Assembly (NCBI GenBank): GCA_015501055.1
Contig: JADNYV010000821.1
Span: 1-14,983, forward strand
Origin: Mucidula mucida
Lineage: Eukaryota > Basidiomycota > Agaricomycetes > Agaricales > Physalacriaceae
Direction: 5' to 3'
DNA: 14,983 bases
Part shown: piece by piece, positions 1 to 8,557 of the stretch
Layout of the letters: each line of letters opens with the position of its first letter
How positions within the stretch are numbered: the first letter of the stretch is position 1
Program-made: the position numbers and the translations under genes
Notes under the pieces: model-generated
The model's input: only the letters and a program-made list of their open reading frames with translations
The model's database searches: none
What the model was told of the DNA's origin: nothing

Positions 1-315
1 CTCATGCTTATCCCCGATCACCAAAAGGCTCAATGGCCACTCCTATATCTTACTCTGTCCACTGTACAATACTCTATATCTCTTGCACACCTACAAGCTG
101 TTACCTAAGTACTATGGGTGGTCTGGTCCTTTCCGGATGGACTGAATAATTGCAGCTAGTCACCAGACCGACGATGCGTCGCATGCCCAGGGTAACCAAT
201 GTCTACTGTATGAGTAAATCTTGATATAGTAGTTAGTCGTAGTAGAGTATCAGTAGGTAGTGTATTAAGCTTTGCTCATGCAGTAGGCAGAGGTTACCTG
301 GTAGTCAGCCGAGCA
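1..315. repeat. Left copy of a long direct repeat bracketing the window
   Basis: This stretch aligns in the same orientation with 14656-14983, at roughly 88-90% identity by eye with a few 1-3 nt indels. Strongly matching blocks include the run around 112-130 (TAAGTACTATGGGTGGTCTG), the block at 160-190 (CAGACCGACGATG, GTCGCATGCCC) and the TAG-rich block at 225-275. It is full of stop codons in all frames, so it is probably non-coding. The match starts at or before base 1 and fades after about 315, so the true left edge lies outside the window. Most differences are transitions, suggesting two old copies rather than a recent event. It could be a solo LTR, a MITE-like element or the edge of a large segmental duplication; no termini or target-site duplications can be judged from here. 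Confidence 0.85.
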
Positions 316-776
316 ACATGGGCCTGGCCAGCTCGAGAGTCTCCTGATGGGCATGTAGGACTGACTGAGGCTCTACACTCGACTACTGTGAAAGTTCAGT
401 CTGTTAACAGGGGAGGACAGCACCTTTTTGCTATGTTGGCGTGCTCCTACCTGACTGCGTTTGAGATTTCTGGAGAAAGTACCAGGAATCAGCAAGTAGA
501 GTCAGCCGTCATATATCCTTCAGCGGAAAGTACTGTTCATCTTCATTACAGCCCAGCGGTCTCTGAAGCAGCGACCCACCAGGGGTTCACATGCCTCTCT
601 TCCACTTTGAAGAAATCCTTCTCGCGCCGATACCCGTCACGACTAGGCTTCGCGCGCGAACTCGCGCGTGCACGTTCGAAGTGTTTGGTCGATCATTTCT
701 TGATCGGCTCGGAGATATCCACCGCGCCCCTCTGTAAACGATCACCTTAATCTTCACCAGCAACCACCATCACAAA
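316..776 (+). promoter_or_regulatory. Upstream region of the first F-box gene, with palindromes
   Basis: No convincing gene lies here. Reading frames open over part of it lack an ATG and any recognisable protein. Near the downstream gene there is a perfect 12-bp palindrome TTCGCGCGCGAA at 649-660 in a CpG-rich stretch, and a 6-bp inverted repeat CGATCA/TGATCG with a 5-nt loop at 690-706. The last 30 bases before the ATG at 777 are C/A-rich (CACCAGCAACCACCATCACAAA), as is usual for fungal leaders. No clear TATA box is seen. A regulatory role for the palindromes is a guess. Confidence 0.35.
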
Positions 777-1993
777 ATGGGCGCCTCCGAAATTCCTCCC
801 GAAATTATAGAAGCTATACTAGACGCAACCAAGCCGGACTCTCTCAACCTCGACGTCGGTACCCTCGCTTCCGCTTCTCTCATTAACATCCCCTGGCACA
901 TCATCAGTAGGCACATGCTCTTTGGTACCGTGTACATCCGCCCGGAAACCGTCTTGAGATTCGTAGATCTCTTTGCTTTACCAAAGGTCACTCTACCGGA
1001 TTTTGTACGGGCTCTGGTAATCCAGAGGAAACAACAGCCGGACACAGGCCACGTAGACTGCGAGATCCTAGATCAGCTCGCGCCTGTCACCACCAAACTC
1101 CCACACCTGCGCACACTCCGTCTGTATAATATAGACTGGTCTGCGCGCAAGTCCATTGCGTATGACTCTTTGCGACCTTATCATAGCGTAACCGCGCTCG
1201 AGCTGTACCACACCAAGCTCTCGGATTTAGCCCAGCTGGTCGATGTCATTTCCCTATTCCCTGTCTTGGAGGAACTGACTTTCATCTACCTCACAATGAT
1301 CACCAACATGAACGCACTGCCCTCCGACGCGGCCCTCCATGGTCGAGGGGTGCCCGTGACGCTGCGCCGTTTCACACTTGTTGGGCCACGCGTAAGTGTA
1401 ATTGAGTCGGTCATGGAATGGATATCGGGTACTCTGGACGGCGTGGATATCCCGCTGGAGTACTTGAAGCTTGGTGGAACAGGGTTCAGAGCTACGAAGT
1501 CGGTGAGGAGGTTACTGCAAGGTGCTGGATCACATCTCCGTGAGCTCGTTCTACATCCGACATCGGGGCCCTTCTACCCTGGGTGGAATAATCCAGGTGA
1601 GCGTGGCATCTTACTGTGCAGATAACTCGCATATATATACTATTGAACGGCTTTTAGACGTCGCTCCTACGTTATTAGACTTGAGCGCTAACGACCAGTT
1701 GCGCATCATCTCTTTTGAAGGCGCTATGCAACCAATCTTCTGTGACGCCATGCTCCAGATTCTCTCACAAGTAACGTCATTGTCGCTTGAGGAAGTATCG
1801 ATACCATCCGTTGTACCTGCTGCCTCAAAGTGGGGTAAGACGATAGAGGCGTTGCGAGAACGTCCGTCATTCGTCAATTTAACGAAATTCACTACCAACC
1901 GGGTATGGTCATTTTCACTCTTATGTACACATCCTTACCTCATTTACAAAACAGAATCCTATAAAAGACTTTGACTGGCCTCGCGAGTATTGA
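777..1993 (+). CDS. F-box/LRR-like protein, three exons
   Basis: Predicted 367 aa from exons 777-1596, 1658-1902 and 1955-1993. The N-terminus (EIPPEIIEAILDATKPD, then a Leu/Ser stretch and SRHMLFGTVYI) has the look of the degenerate F-box of Agaricomycete F-box/LRR proteins. The rest is a run of leucine-rich units (for example LPHLRTLRLYNIDW near residue 115, VTALELYH near 140, LLDLSANDQLRIISFEG after intron 1). By family knowledge it would be a substrate receptor of an SCF ubiquitin ligase; the substrate is unknown. Intron 1 is 61 nt (GTGAGC...TTTTAG) and restores the frame; an in-frame earlier CAG would give a 25-nt intron, which I consider too short. Intron 2 is 52 nt (GTATGG...AAACAG) with a CTTAC branch site at 1934-1938. 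An AAG acceptor at 1967 would instead give a longer tail ending at 2093. The 5' part is firm and the 3' end less so. Confidence 0.8.
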
Positions 1994-2639
1994 CTGGTTA
2001 GTTAACGGATACCTCCGAAGAGGCCGCACATACGAGCCTCGAGATAGCCAGTATAGTATCCCAAACTGCCAGAACGACGAGCGGATGTACTAGGCGCTCA
2101 GGGCACGCCTTCAAGCGCGCGCTCAAGAGTTGCGCGTTTGTGGCGGGACGGGACGTTTAGCAGCGAGCCGACTTCAAACTCTTTGCTCTTCTAGAGCTCT
2201 CTTAGTTGTGGCTAGTAGTGATGCCATTCCCCCCTTCCGTGACGAGAGGCGGAACGGCGAACCCTGTTCTCGTTTATCCAAATGATTGTCTGTTACGTTT
2301 TGTCATTGAATTAGATGGACTTTCGTGTTGACAATTAGAGTCGAGGAATGAATACTCACCAAACGTGGAAATGGTGATAGCTTCTTGAGGTCCTTACGCA
2401 GCCTCGAACTTTCCAGCTCGACCAAGCCGTGTCTTCTCCATAGGGAAAAATACCCAAGGCATACTGTAGGGTTCAGTGGGGTGTAAGTAAGATCACCCCA
2501 TTCACTGTCTCGCAAAATCAGGCCTCAGTCAAAATGACACATAAGTAATACATTCGCTCCGGAATCTTACAATTACTCAGGCTGGAGAGATTTCAAAAAC
2601 ACCAGAATAATCCGCCGCCACCCCGAGATAGTAGCACTT
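1994..2639. other. Intergenic; possible extra 3' exon of the first F-box gene
   Basis: Two frames stay open directly after the chosen stop at 1993. One (to a stop at 2091-2093) reads SIDWLVNGYLRRGRTYEPRD, which has a plausible coding look. The other runs to about 2160. Either could belong to an alternative splice form or an older, longer version of the upstream gene. From about 2200 to 2639 I see no gene. A 70-codon minus-strand frame at 2303-2515 has no recognisable features and I do not call it. Confidence 0.3.
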
Positions 2640-2910
2640 CAAGTGGATGCAAAAAAAAGTCTCTGAGATCAGGATCTGAATTTGTAGAAAGGCTTTGTTC
2701 TAGTAGGACAAGTGGCCTCGAAATCGGTGAAGTCTGGCCTTTTGAAGCTTCAAGCTTCAACGTTCAGGCAAGAGGCTTCTACCAAAAAAAAAATAGAATA
2801 ATACACACGCTTTCTCTTATGAGGCGTCAAGCCGATAGAACAAGTGGCCACGAAATGAAGAGGGTAAGGTCCGTCCCAAGCAAACCACACTCGTATGAGT
2901 CGTATCAAGC
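2640..2910. repeat. Cluster of short repeated motifs and a palindrome
   Basis: The motif TAGTAGGACAAGTGGCCTCG at 2701-2720 recurs in diverged form at 2836-2855 (GATAGAACAAGTGGCCACG). Its core occurs inverted at 4185-4197 (CCACTTGTCCTAC). A longer version starting ATGAGGCGT and including GCCGATAG at 2820-2855 recurs at about 5290-5325. A perfect 12-bp palindrome TTGAAGCTTCAA lies at 2742-2753, and CGCTTCAACGTTCAA-like sequence appears both at 2753 and 2915. Motifs in both orientations around a coding stretch recall the subterminal repeats of DNA transposons. No transposase is recognisable, so this is a hint only. Confidence 0.4.
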
Positions 2911-3651
2911 ATGCGCTTCAACGTTCAACCCTTACCTCCACTACCTCTCATCCCTTGTAAATGGAATAACGTCATGGCTATCCTATTAGTTGCGTCAATC
3001 ACCTACTTTGACGACAAAAAAGCCACCCTCAGACACTGGAGCGACATCAATGCCCCCGAATACCACACTACCATCAGCGAAGACTTGTACGTCCTCCGCC
3101 TGCCTGGCGCCAAAAGAAGACACAGATGGATAGACGCGGATGGTATCGTGTCTATCTGGTGGCTCAGGCGCAATTCGGACTCTCAGGTGTGTTCGCGTCT
3201 CTTTCTAATCATCTCTGAGTCAACAGTTATTCGGTGATAGGAAATCCAAAATCTCCATAATCACTCGGAACAGCTCAAGAATTATGTAAACCCCAAGGAG
3301 GGATCAAAGCAATTCCAGGCGTTATTTCTTTGTAAGATGTACGTTGTACTTTCTTGCTAACGCGTTCTTGCTTTTTCAATGGAGCTTTAGCAAATCGATA
3401 ATGATTTTGGAAGAGTTCGTTGCAAACTCTCTCTCCTCCCACACGGCGTCGACGTTCACGATTTACCAGGAAGGACGTGGCCGCCCCCAGTTGCGTGCCA
3501 ACGACACGCGAAAAGGTACGTGTTCGTCGCGTGCAAACCGCGTGTGAAGGACCTCAAGAAGCACTATGTAGCCCTCTTCAACAGAGACAGCACGATTCCA
3601 CTCTTCACTCAAAACCTCGCCCACCCATCTCAAGTCTACTTCATCAAATAG
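2911..3651 (+). CDS. Possible three-exon hypothetical protein inside the motif-flanked stretch
   Basis: A 213-aa model fits from ATG 2911 to TAG 3649-3651. The exons are 2911-3186, 3241-3345 and 3391-3651. Intron 1 is 54 nt (GTGTGT...GATAG, with a CTAAT branch-like site). Intron 2 is 45 nt (GTACTT...TTTAG, with a perfect GCTAAC). A stronger-looking donor GTACGT at 3339 shifts the frame and ends earlier, so intron 2 is uncertain. The first exon carries a hydrophobic run (VMAILLVASITYF, about residues 24-36) and then a charged region with RHRWIDADGIVSIWWLRR. The last exon is basic (KRYVFVACKPRVKDLKK) and ends LAHPSQVYFIK. I do not recognise a family. The stop lies only 4 bases before the next ATG, which is very tight for two separate fungal genes. 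The last exon may instead be the leader of that gene, or the whole may be a decayed gene. Confidence 0.35.
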
Positions 3652-3655
3652 CACC

Positions 3656-4023
3656 ATGACAGGCGACTCCGATCAACGAGAAGAGGGTGAAATCCCCGCC
3701 ACTCCACCGCCACCTCCCAAGCGACGGCGCCCTCTCGCCATGGACGTGGGAAGTGACTTTGACCTCCCCGCAACTACTCGGCAGGAGTCGAGTTCGTAAT
3801 TTCTTCGTCAGTGTACTCTGTATACTCACAAACGTCCGATGTAGCACTCCAAGCGCGCATAAATGAATTGGAAGCCGAACTCGCTGCTGAGCGCCACAGA
3901 CGTGAAGACTGTGAACGCGCGCTTGAAGACATTCGCCGGGAATGCCGACACCCGTTCGTTGTTCCGGCAATCTTCGATGCTGTCCTGGCTGTCTCGAAGC
4001 TCACGAACAAGCTTCAAAATTGA
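3656..4023 (+). CDS. Small basic/coiled-coil protein, function unknown
   Basis: The ATG at 3656 sits behind a C/A-rich leader (CAAATAGCACC) and opens an acidic then Pro-rich N-terminus with a nuclear-localisation-like patch (EEGEIPATPPPPPKRRRP). A different frame from about 3763 to the stop at 4021-4023 encodes a clear amphipathic coiled coil (INELEAELAAERHRREDCER) followed by a short hydrophobic tail (FVVPAIFDAVLAVSKL). The two join in frame if 3753-3844 is a 92-nt intron (GTGACT donor, CTCAC branch site at 3825-3829, GATGTAG acceptor), giving about 91 aa. The alternative is a one-base frameshift near 3785, since both frames read sensibly through 3763-3795. The protein would probably be nuclear and oligomeric. 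Small NLS-plus-coiled-coil proteins are common in Agaricomycete genomes, but I cannot assign a function. Confidence 0.5.
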
Positions 4024-4184
4024 TCATCGGTTCCTCTGTTGGCTTCACCGACACGATGATAACACGCGGTAAACGTGCAGTCATGGACCAGGAATGCAGA
4101 GGGACACGTCATGGTGCTACCCTTTGTGTCCGCTGACTAGCGGGCTTTCCATCAACGTCTACTATATTTTCTTTACTTTAGAGC

Positions 4185-4252
4185 CCACTTGTCCTACCGG
4201 ACATGACGGTTGATTGACCGTTGACGTATAACCGGATGTCTTTTTTTGCATC
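4185..4252. repeat. Inverted counterpart of the 2646-2715 motifs
   Basis: CCACTTGTCCTAC (4185-4197) and the T-run ending TTTTTTTGCATC (4241-4252) are the reverse complements of GTAGGACAAGTGG (2703-2715) and GATGCAAAAAAA (2646-2657). Spacing is nearly equal (about 55 versus 57 nt). The sequence between them does not match. A 13-base match alone is expected by chance in 15 kb, and one block is a homopolymer, so the evidence for a terminal inverted repeat pair is weak. Confidence 0.25.
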
Positions 4253-5289
4253 TCTCAGCAACTCAGATTTACAGGAAATCAGCATGTGTTGTCTGGCCCT
4301 TGAGAACCTTCGGTCTGTAAAAGGGAGTGGTAGGTGCATGTAGATGTGTCACACCGAATGCAGGCAATGATGGTGCCGCTATCCTTTGTCCTGGCCTCAC
4401 CGTGTTCTTCTTTTTCGTTGGTTACTCGCTGTCCGGTATCATGATTCCTGACTCTTTTCAGATGCTACCACTCTGAAAACTCTGAGTGGGCTCCTAAGTA
4501 CGTGGTTGAAACCAGTGGTGAACTTAATGACCCATTCCCGTCAACTATTTGAGGGTGCTTGTCCGAACGGAATAGCCCCTCATAATGAACATTCATCGAT
4601 TTTTTTGCACTCAAAGTCGATTTGTCACTCCAGAATCAAGGTACTATCATCAAAAGGCAGCCTGATCATTGATGGTCGATCGCGAACATCTTGCCGGCTC
4701 GCCCAGCGGCCAGAAAATCTGATGTTCTTCTTTCTGATACATGACGGAATACTTAAGTATCAATACTCTCTTGACGAGGCCGAAGCATGGCAGCGAATAC
4801 AACGATCGACATGGTACACAGCTGGTGTGCAACCATTTACAGCGTGCCCAGTTCTGTCACAGCGGACGCTGGAAGGCCACAAAATGATTTGAAAATGGGG
4901 CCCATACATAGGCGATTTGAGAAGTGGCGGATATCGCATCATGGGCGCGTTTGAACCTTTCAATCTAGCCTTGCCGCACAACTTGTGGACAAGGCTTGTC
5001 AAAATTCTGCGATACTTATGGTCAACCCCTGGACACGCTTCAGTACCATCAAAAAGATTCCCCAGGCAGTCGCAAGAACGCATCAGAGGGCCACGTCTGC
5101 AGTATGTGTCGAAGTGCAATCTGGCAGTCCGCGCCAGACCGCCTGCCAGAATTATCAGAATAGCCTCGGATTTAAAAGTCGTCAAGGCCTCGTACTGACC
5201 ACCAAAACGCTCCTACTGCGGAAGCCAATCTTCTGGTTATGTGTCTTCCTGGAGCCAACCTGAAGAAGGAACATGGGCGGAACACAACT
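4253..5289. other. No supportable gene
   Basis: Frames of 90-140 codons are open on both strands between 4500 and 5260, but they overlap each other and lack consistent ATG starts. They show no domain, signal peptide or convincing splice pattern. This may be degraded coding or transposon sequence. I see no RNA gene or ordered repeat. Confidence 0.4.
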
Positions 5290-5325
5290 CATGAGGCGTG
5301 TTGCCGATAGGACTGGCAGTGGCCT
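5290..5325. repeat. Diverged direct copy of the 2820-2855 motif
   Basis: CATGAGGCGTGTTGCCGATAG followed by GGACTGGCAGTGGCC matches 2820-2852 (TATGAGGCGTCAAGCCGATAG, then AACAAGTGGCC), except for about three changed bases and a small insertion. It lies about 2.47 kb downstream in the same orientation. It may mark the far side of the same decayed element or be one of many genome-wide copies. Confidence 0.35.
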
Positions 5326-6444
5326 TGATTAACATTCAAATCGAACAGCATAAGTAAGCTGTATGACTTCCAACATCCCCTTGGCCCATGCAACCAACTA
5401 AAACATAACACTTACTAGTTGATTCATGAAGTCAATGCAAAAGATGACATGAATGTCTGAGTCAAGTTATTGAGGCGCTTTTTCGTAAGGACATATGTCT
5501 CGGTAAGTTAGAGGCACAGTAGTGTTAAGCCAAGGTTCAATAACGAGGAGCGCACCAGTTGTTGCAGTATTGGACAGCGGATCATATAGTATACTTTGAG
5601 AGGTTAGCGAACCAACGTACTCCAGGGGCCGGCTGTTGGTGGCGCGCATGAACAGCAGGAGGCGGAGCTAATCATTTAGGATCAGACGAGAATACACCTA
5701 TCACTGCAGCATGTAAGTAGACCTAAAGATGGGCGGTAAGGTTTTAAGGAACATCGGGAAGACCGGCACGGAGACCAATTTTTTCCTTCTCCCGTCATCT
5801 TCGTTTCTGGGATAGTATTAGCGGACACTCAATCGATAACTGCGCGTCTCGCCTTCGGTGCGTGCAGGACATGCATACTTCGTTGTCTTCGCCATGATAT
5901 ATTCGCGCCGGTCAGGTTACTCGCACGGGCCTTCCACTGTCCAGTTTCGCGGTATGACGAGCAATTTGCAGCAAGCTGCGTTATCGCACTGGGCTGCTGA
6001 GATATTGACCAACGCGACGATCCCTTGATCATCTATCATCTGCTCCACATCCCTTGTTCTGTCGTTTCTTGAGGATATACCTGACCTCGGTTTCGAATTT
6101 GCTGCTTCGTCTGGAAGAACGATAATTTGCCAGGTATATTTGCAGCTCAGGTAGTCGGGTCGGTCCTTGCAGCAGGTAGAAACTCTTGGGTTCCTGATGA
6201 CACACGGTTACCTAGCGGTTGGCGCCACGGCGTTTATGCGTTAGAGCCCGTTGCGGTATCTAGTCTCTTTCTTCCGATAGTCATCCTCGCCTGTCCCGTT
6301 TATCGACGTCTTATAGCGAAGAGAACCGAATCCGCAGATCCTCAATTTGTCCAAGCGTCATCACGGTCATATGACTTTATCGTTCGCCGCCACAATGGAG
6401 TACTGCTCGAGTCTTAGTACCTCATTCACTGGAATACCGCACCA
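5326..6444. other. Unresolved region with patches of coding character
   Basis: No complete gene can be built. On the plus strand a frame at 6127-6417 includes a hydrophobic run followed by basic residues (SSLFLPIVILACPVYRR) that could be a membrane segment. A short frame from ATG 5893 reads QAALSHWAAEILTNATIP, and the 6040-6130 stretch also reads as protein-like. These patches lie in different frames separated by stops, and I could not join them with convincing splice sites. On the minus strand an ATG frame of 60 codons covers 5467-5649. The stretch is probably a decayed multi-exon gene or several fragments. Confidence 0.25.
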
Positions 6445-6657
6445 TGCTGAGCATATGTGGTCATTGACTTTAGGATTCTCCTCAAGCTTCATGAAGGTGA
6501 TTTCGATTTCTGTCATCATTATCAATTATCTGAAAGCTTGGATGTATTAGATATCAATACAAAAATAATGTCGAAGCTAGGACACATTGTGCCGTGGGTT
6601 GTTAGAGACTTCGTTCACCACACTTTGGGAAGTCTGCGCGAAATTAGGCAGCGCTGA
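6445..6657 (+). pseudogene. Diverged copy of the small partner gene upstream of the intact F-box gene
   Basis: The frame at 6457-6657 reads VIDFRILLKLHE at its start, then later PWVVRDFVHHTLGSLREIRQ and a TGA stop. The end matches the partner gene of the third module (NFVRHTSAVGRKEE at 14074-14115). The middle matches 10915-10990 of the second module (LQMLRWVRN versus HIVPWVVRD), and the start matches 10853-10890 (VIYLTYSIASQ). The same order of blocks appears in both places, so this is homology rather than chance. No counterpart of the MSVRDD start exon was found upstream. This is either a decayed partner gene or a variant whose first exon lies unrecognised before 6445. Function unknown. Confidence 0.4.
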
Positions 6658-6677
6658 TACGATTTTCAACTGACTGT

Positions 6678-6731
6678 GTAAGTCTCGTGGTCCACTATTT
6701 CCTAATCGGACTAACAATGGCACGTCCACAG
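6678..6731 (+). other. Conserved short intron ahead of the F-box promoter block (copy 1)
   Basis: These 54 nt have all three intron signals: donor GTAAGT at 6678, branch site CTAAC at 6711-6715 and acceptor CCACAG ending at 6731. The segment aligns with 11058-11113 and 14152-14206. It probably belongs to the partner transcript (last intron) or to a 5'-UTR of the F-box transcript; sequence alone does not decide. Confidence 0.5.
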
Positions 6732-6750
6732 TTGTCAAATGCGGTAATTG

Positions 6751-6790
6751 GCCTCTAGGGTCATCCTTTGTGTAATCGGGTATATAGAGC
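6751..6790 (+). promoter_or_regulatory. Conserved TATA-containing promoter block of the intact F-box gene
   Basis: A GCCTCTAGGGTCATCCTTTG block (6751-6770) is followed by TATATAGAG at 6781-6789, about 110 nt before the F-box ATG. The same block, with TATATA about 20 nt after it, occurs at 11131-11168 and 14226-14263. Conservation across three copies, even where no F-box gene follows, marks it as a core promoter or as the edge of the duplicated unit. Confidence 0.55.
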
Positions 6791-6896
6791 AGTCATGTGT
6801 CGCGTCCACTCTCACTCTGACCCAACTCAAGGAACCATCCTCAGACAAAGTCTCCCATTTGTACAATCACCCCCATCGAAACCAAGTGACACTCGA

Positions 6897-8462
6897 ATGG
6901 CGTCCAGACAACGAGGTCGCAAGGTATTTAATCATTGTGCTCTACTTCATTGTATATTGTCTGACCTGGCTCAGACGACGCCCAGGCAGCCGTTCCGTGA
7001 TATCACAAACGCTCTCCCCGCTGAACTTCAAACGCAAATAAAGACCTATCGACAACAACTCAGGAACTCATCCTCGATATATCACGAACTACTCACGAGG
7101 AAGTTGCTGACTACTCGTGACGAGCATAGCATCCGCTTTCTCGATATTGTCTTCAGCAACATACTCAATGATCTCAAACGGACGAACGAAGATATGAAGT
7201 TGAGTGGCCTCCAAACTCTCTACGATGAGTTTTCGGTAGCCGCGGAGCAATTGGGAAAGCTATGGGCCTTGAGCAGGTGGAACCTGCTACCACCAGAAAT
7301 CATCTCCCACATCCTCTCCTTCCTCACGCCAGAACCCTACGACGTTCTCGCACCCAGTCCGATCGCTGTCGCGCTAGTCAAAAAGAGTTGGCGAAATGCT
7401 GCGTTGCACTCCCCCAACCTCTGGACGCGCCTCATTATAACAAATGAACCCACAAACCCGCGCACGCTGAATTACAAATGCGCGCTGCGGGTGACGAAGG
7501 CACTCAAGCTCTCAGGCTCAGAGCCCCTCGTAATACGCCTGGAATTCCCTTTCTTCAACGATCCAGACATGGAGTCCGTTTGGGCCACGCAAATTGTCAT
7601 TGCGGTCGTCGGTGAACACAAGCGATGGGCCAAGGCGGCGATTTCGTTGACGCCTGACCATATGGCTTTACTTAACAAGCTGAAAGGAGACCACCTCGGG
7701 ATAGTGCAAAAGCTCTCGCTTATGGTGAACATTGCCCCAGGGGACGCGGAACGAGAGCTGGATGGCGTTCGTGCGCTCAGAGCGAGTTTGTTACCCCAAC
7801 TGGGAAACATACCGTTCAAAGGCCTTGAGCCTCTGGCGTCTTTTTCCACAGGCGAGATAGTTGATGATAGTGTTGGTGAGATGACGGTCGAGGAAGGCGC
7901 CGATCTTCATCGCTTTACTCTCCCAAAGCTACAGCACGTCCATATTGTGCGGAAGGGTAATCCTGCAGGTTACAAAACTGTGGGGGACCGCACACCCTCG
8001 ACATTACAGCTCTCCTCCGTTCACTCGCTTGTCAAACGTTCCTCGTCCTGCACAGTCAGGTCTCTCTCGCTCACAAACCCTGTGCTGAGCATAGAGTTTT
8101 TGATGGGTATCGACGAAGCATTTCCTGGCTTGCGTACTCTTCGAATCAAGATGAAGGGCGCCTACGACCCCCGCATTCTTAACGTCTTGCCAGTCTTGGC
8201 AAATACGGACTGGCTGTCGTCTTTGACAACGTTGGCGCTTTGGATACAAAGCACCGATAAGAATGATTATCGGGACACCCGGGACAAATGTTTGACGGAG
8301 GCCTTTTTGCAGGTGCTCAGGAGTCGTGCAGGGAAAGGGGGAAAGTTGAGGGAGTTGGCGCTGTTCCCAGATGCGAGCATGCTGATGAATAAGGATGTGC
8401 TAAAGAAGTTGAAGGCGTTGAAGAGTGTGAAGGTTACACAGCTTGAGGAATTTTGTGAATGA
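6897..8462 (+). CDS. F-box protein with leucine-rich C-terminal region (intact copy)
   Basis: Predicted 504 aa: a tiny first exon (6897-6923, MASRQRGRK), a 51-nt intron (6924-6974, GTATTT...GCTCAG) and a long second exon to TGA 8462. The intron is supported by alignment with the paralogue at 11282, which has the same 9-codon first exon and a 54-nt intron at the same place. The intron is a multiple of three and has no in-frame stop, so its retention would add 17 residues. Residues 1-108 are helical and charged. The F-box is at about 110-160 (WNLLPPEIISHILSFL, then VALVKKSWRNAALHSPNLW). Residues 270-500 hold irregular leucine-rich units. By family knowledge it would bind Skp1 through the F-box in an SCF ubiquitin ligase and present an unknown substrate. 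The start at 6897 is preferred to any upstream in-frame start because the upstream part contains the TATA box and is not conserved as protein. Confidence 0.88.
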   Translation: MASRQRGRKVFNHCALLHCILSDLAQTTPRQPFRDITNALPAELQTQIKTYRQQLRNSSSIYHELLTRKLLTTRDEHSIRFLDIVFSNILNDLKRTNEDMKLSGLQTLYDEFSVAAEQLGKLWALSRWNLLPPEIISHILSFLTPEPYDVLAPSPIAVALVKKSWRNAALHSPNLWTRLIITNEPTNPRTLNYKCALRVTKALKLSGSEPLVIRLEFPFFNDPDMESVWATQIVIAVVGEHKRWAKAAISLTPDHMALLNKLKGDHLGIVQKLSLMVNIAPGDAERELDGVRALRASLLPQLGNIPFKGLEPLASFSTGEIVDDSVGEMTVEEGADLHRFTLPKLQHVHIVRKGNPAGYKTVGDRTPSTLQLSSVHSLVKRSSSCTVRSLSLTNPVLSIEFLMGIDEAFPGLRTLRIKMKGAYDPRILNVLPVLANTDWLSSLTTLALWIQSTDKNDYRDTRDKCLTEAFLQVLRSRAGKGGKLRELALFPDASMLMNKDVLKKLKALKSVKVTQLEEFCE

Positions 8463-8557
8463 AGATCTCATCTGATTGAACACAGCTTGTACAAACTTGT
8501 ATATATATTAGAACGTATCTATCTTATTGTATCGTATTTGACAATCTTCCGCCGAAC

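Noticed and set aside
388..750. 120-codon frame upstream of the first F-box gene
   Set aside because: No ATG start, no recognisable composition or motif, and it runs into the leader of the next gene.
2646..4252. True terminal inverted repeats
   Set aside because: Only a 13-base match and a homopolymer run agree. Matches of 13 bases are expected by chance in 15 kb on two strands, and the sequence between the matching blocks differs. Kept only as a weak hint.
4506..5185. Long open frames on both strands
   Set aside because: They overlap antisense to each other, mostly lack ATG starts, and have no domain or splice support.
6718..6759. Short conserved ATG frame starting MARPQ in the promoter block
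   Set aside because: The nucleotide block is conserved in three copies, but its translation is not: stops and frame differ, so it fits an intron end and promoter better than an upstream reading frame.
6768..6896. N-terminal extension of the intact F-box protein
   Set aside because: The frame is open upstream, but it spans the region just after the TATA block. The paralogue at 11282 supports the MASRQRGRK start and is not conserved as protein upstream.
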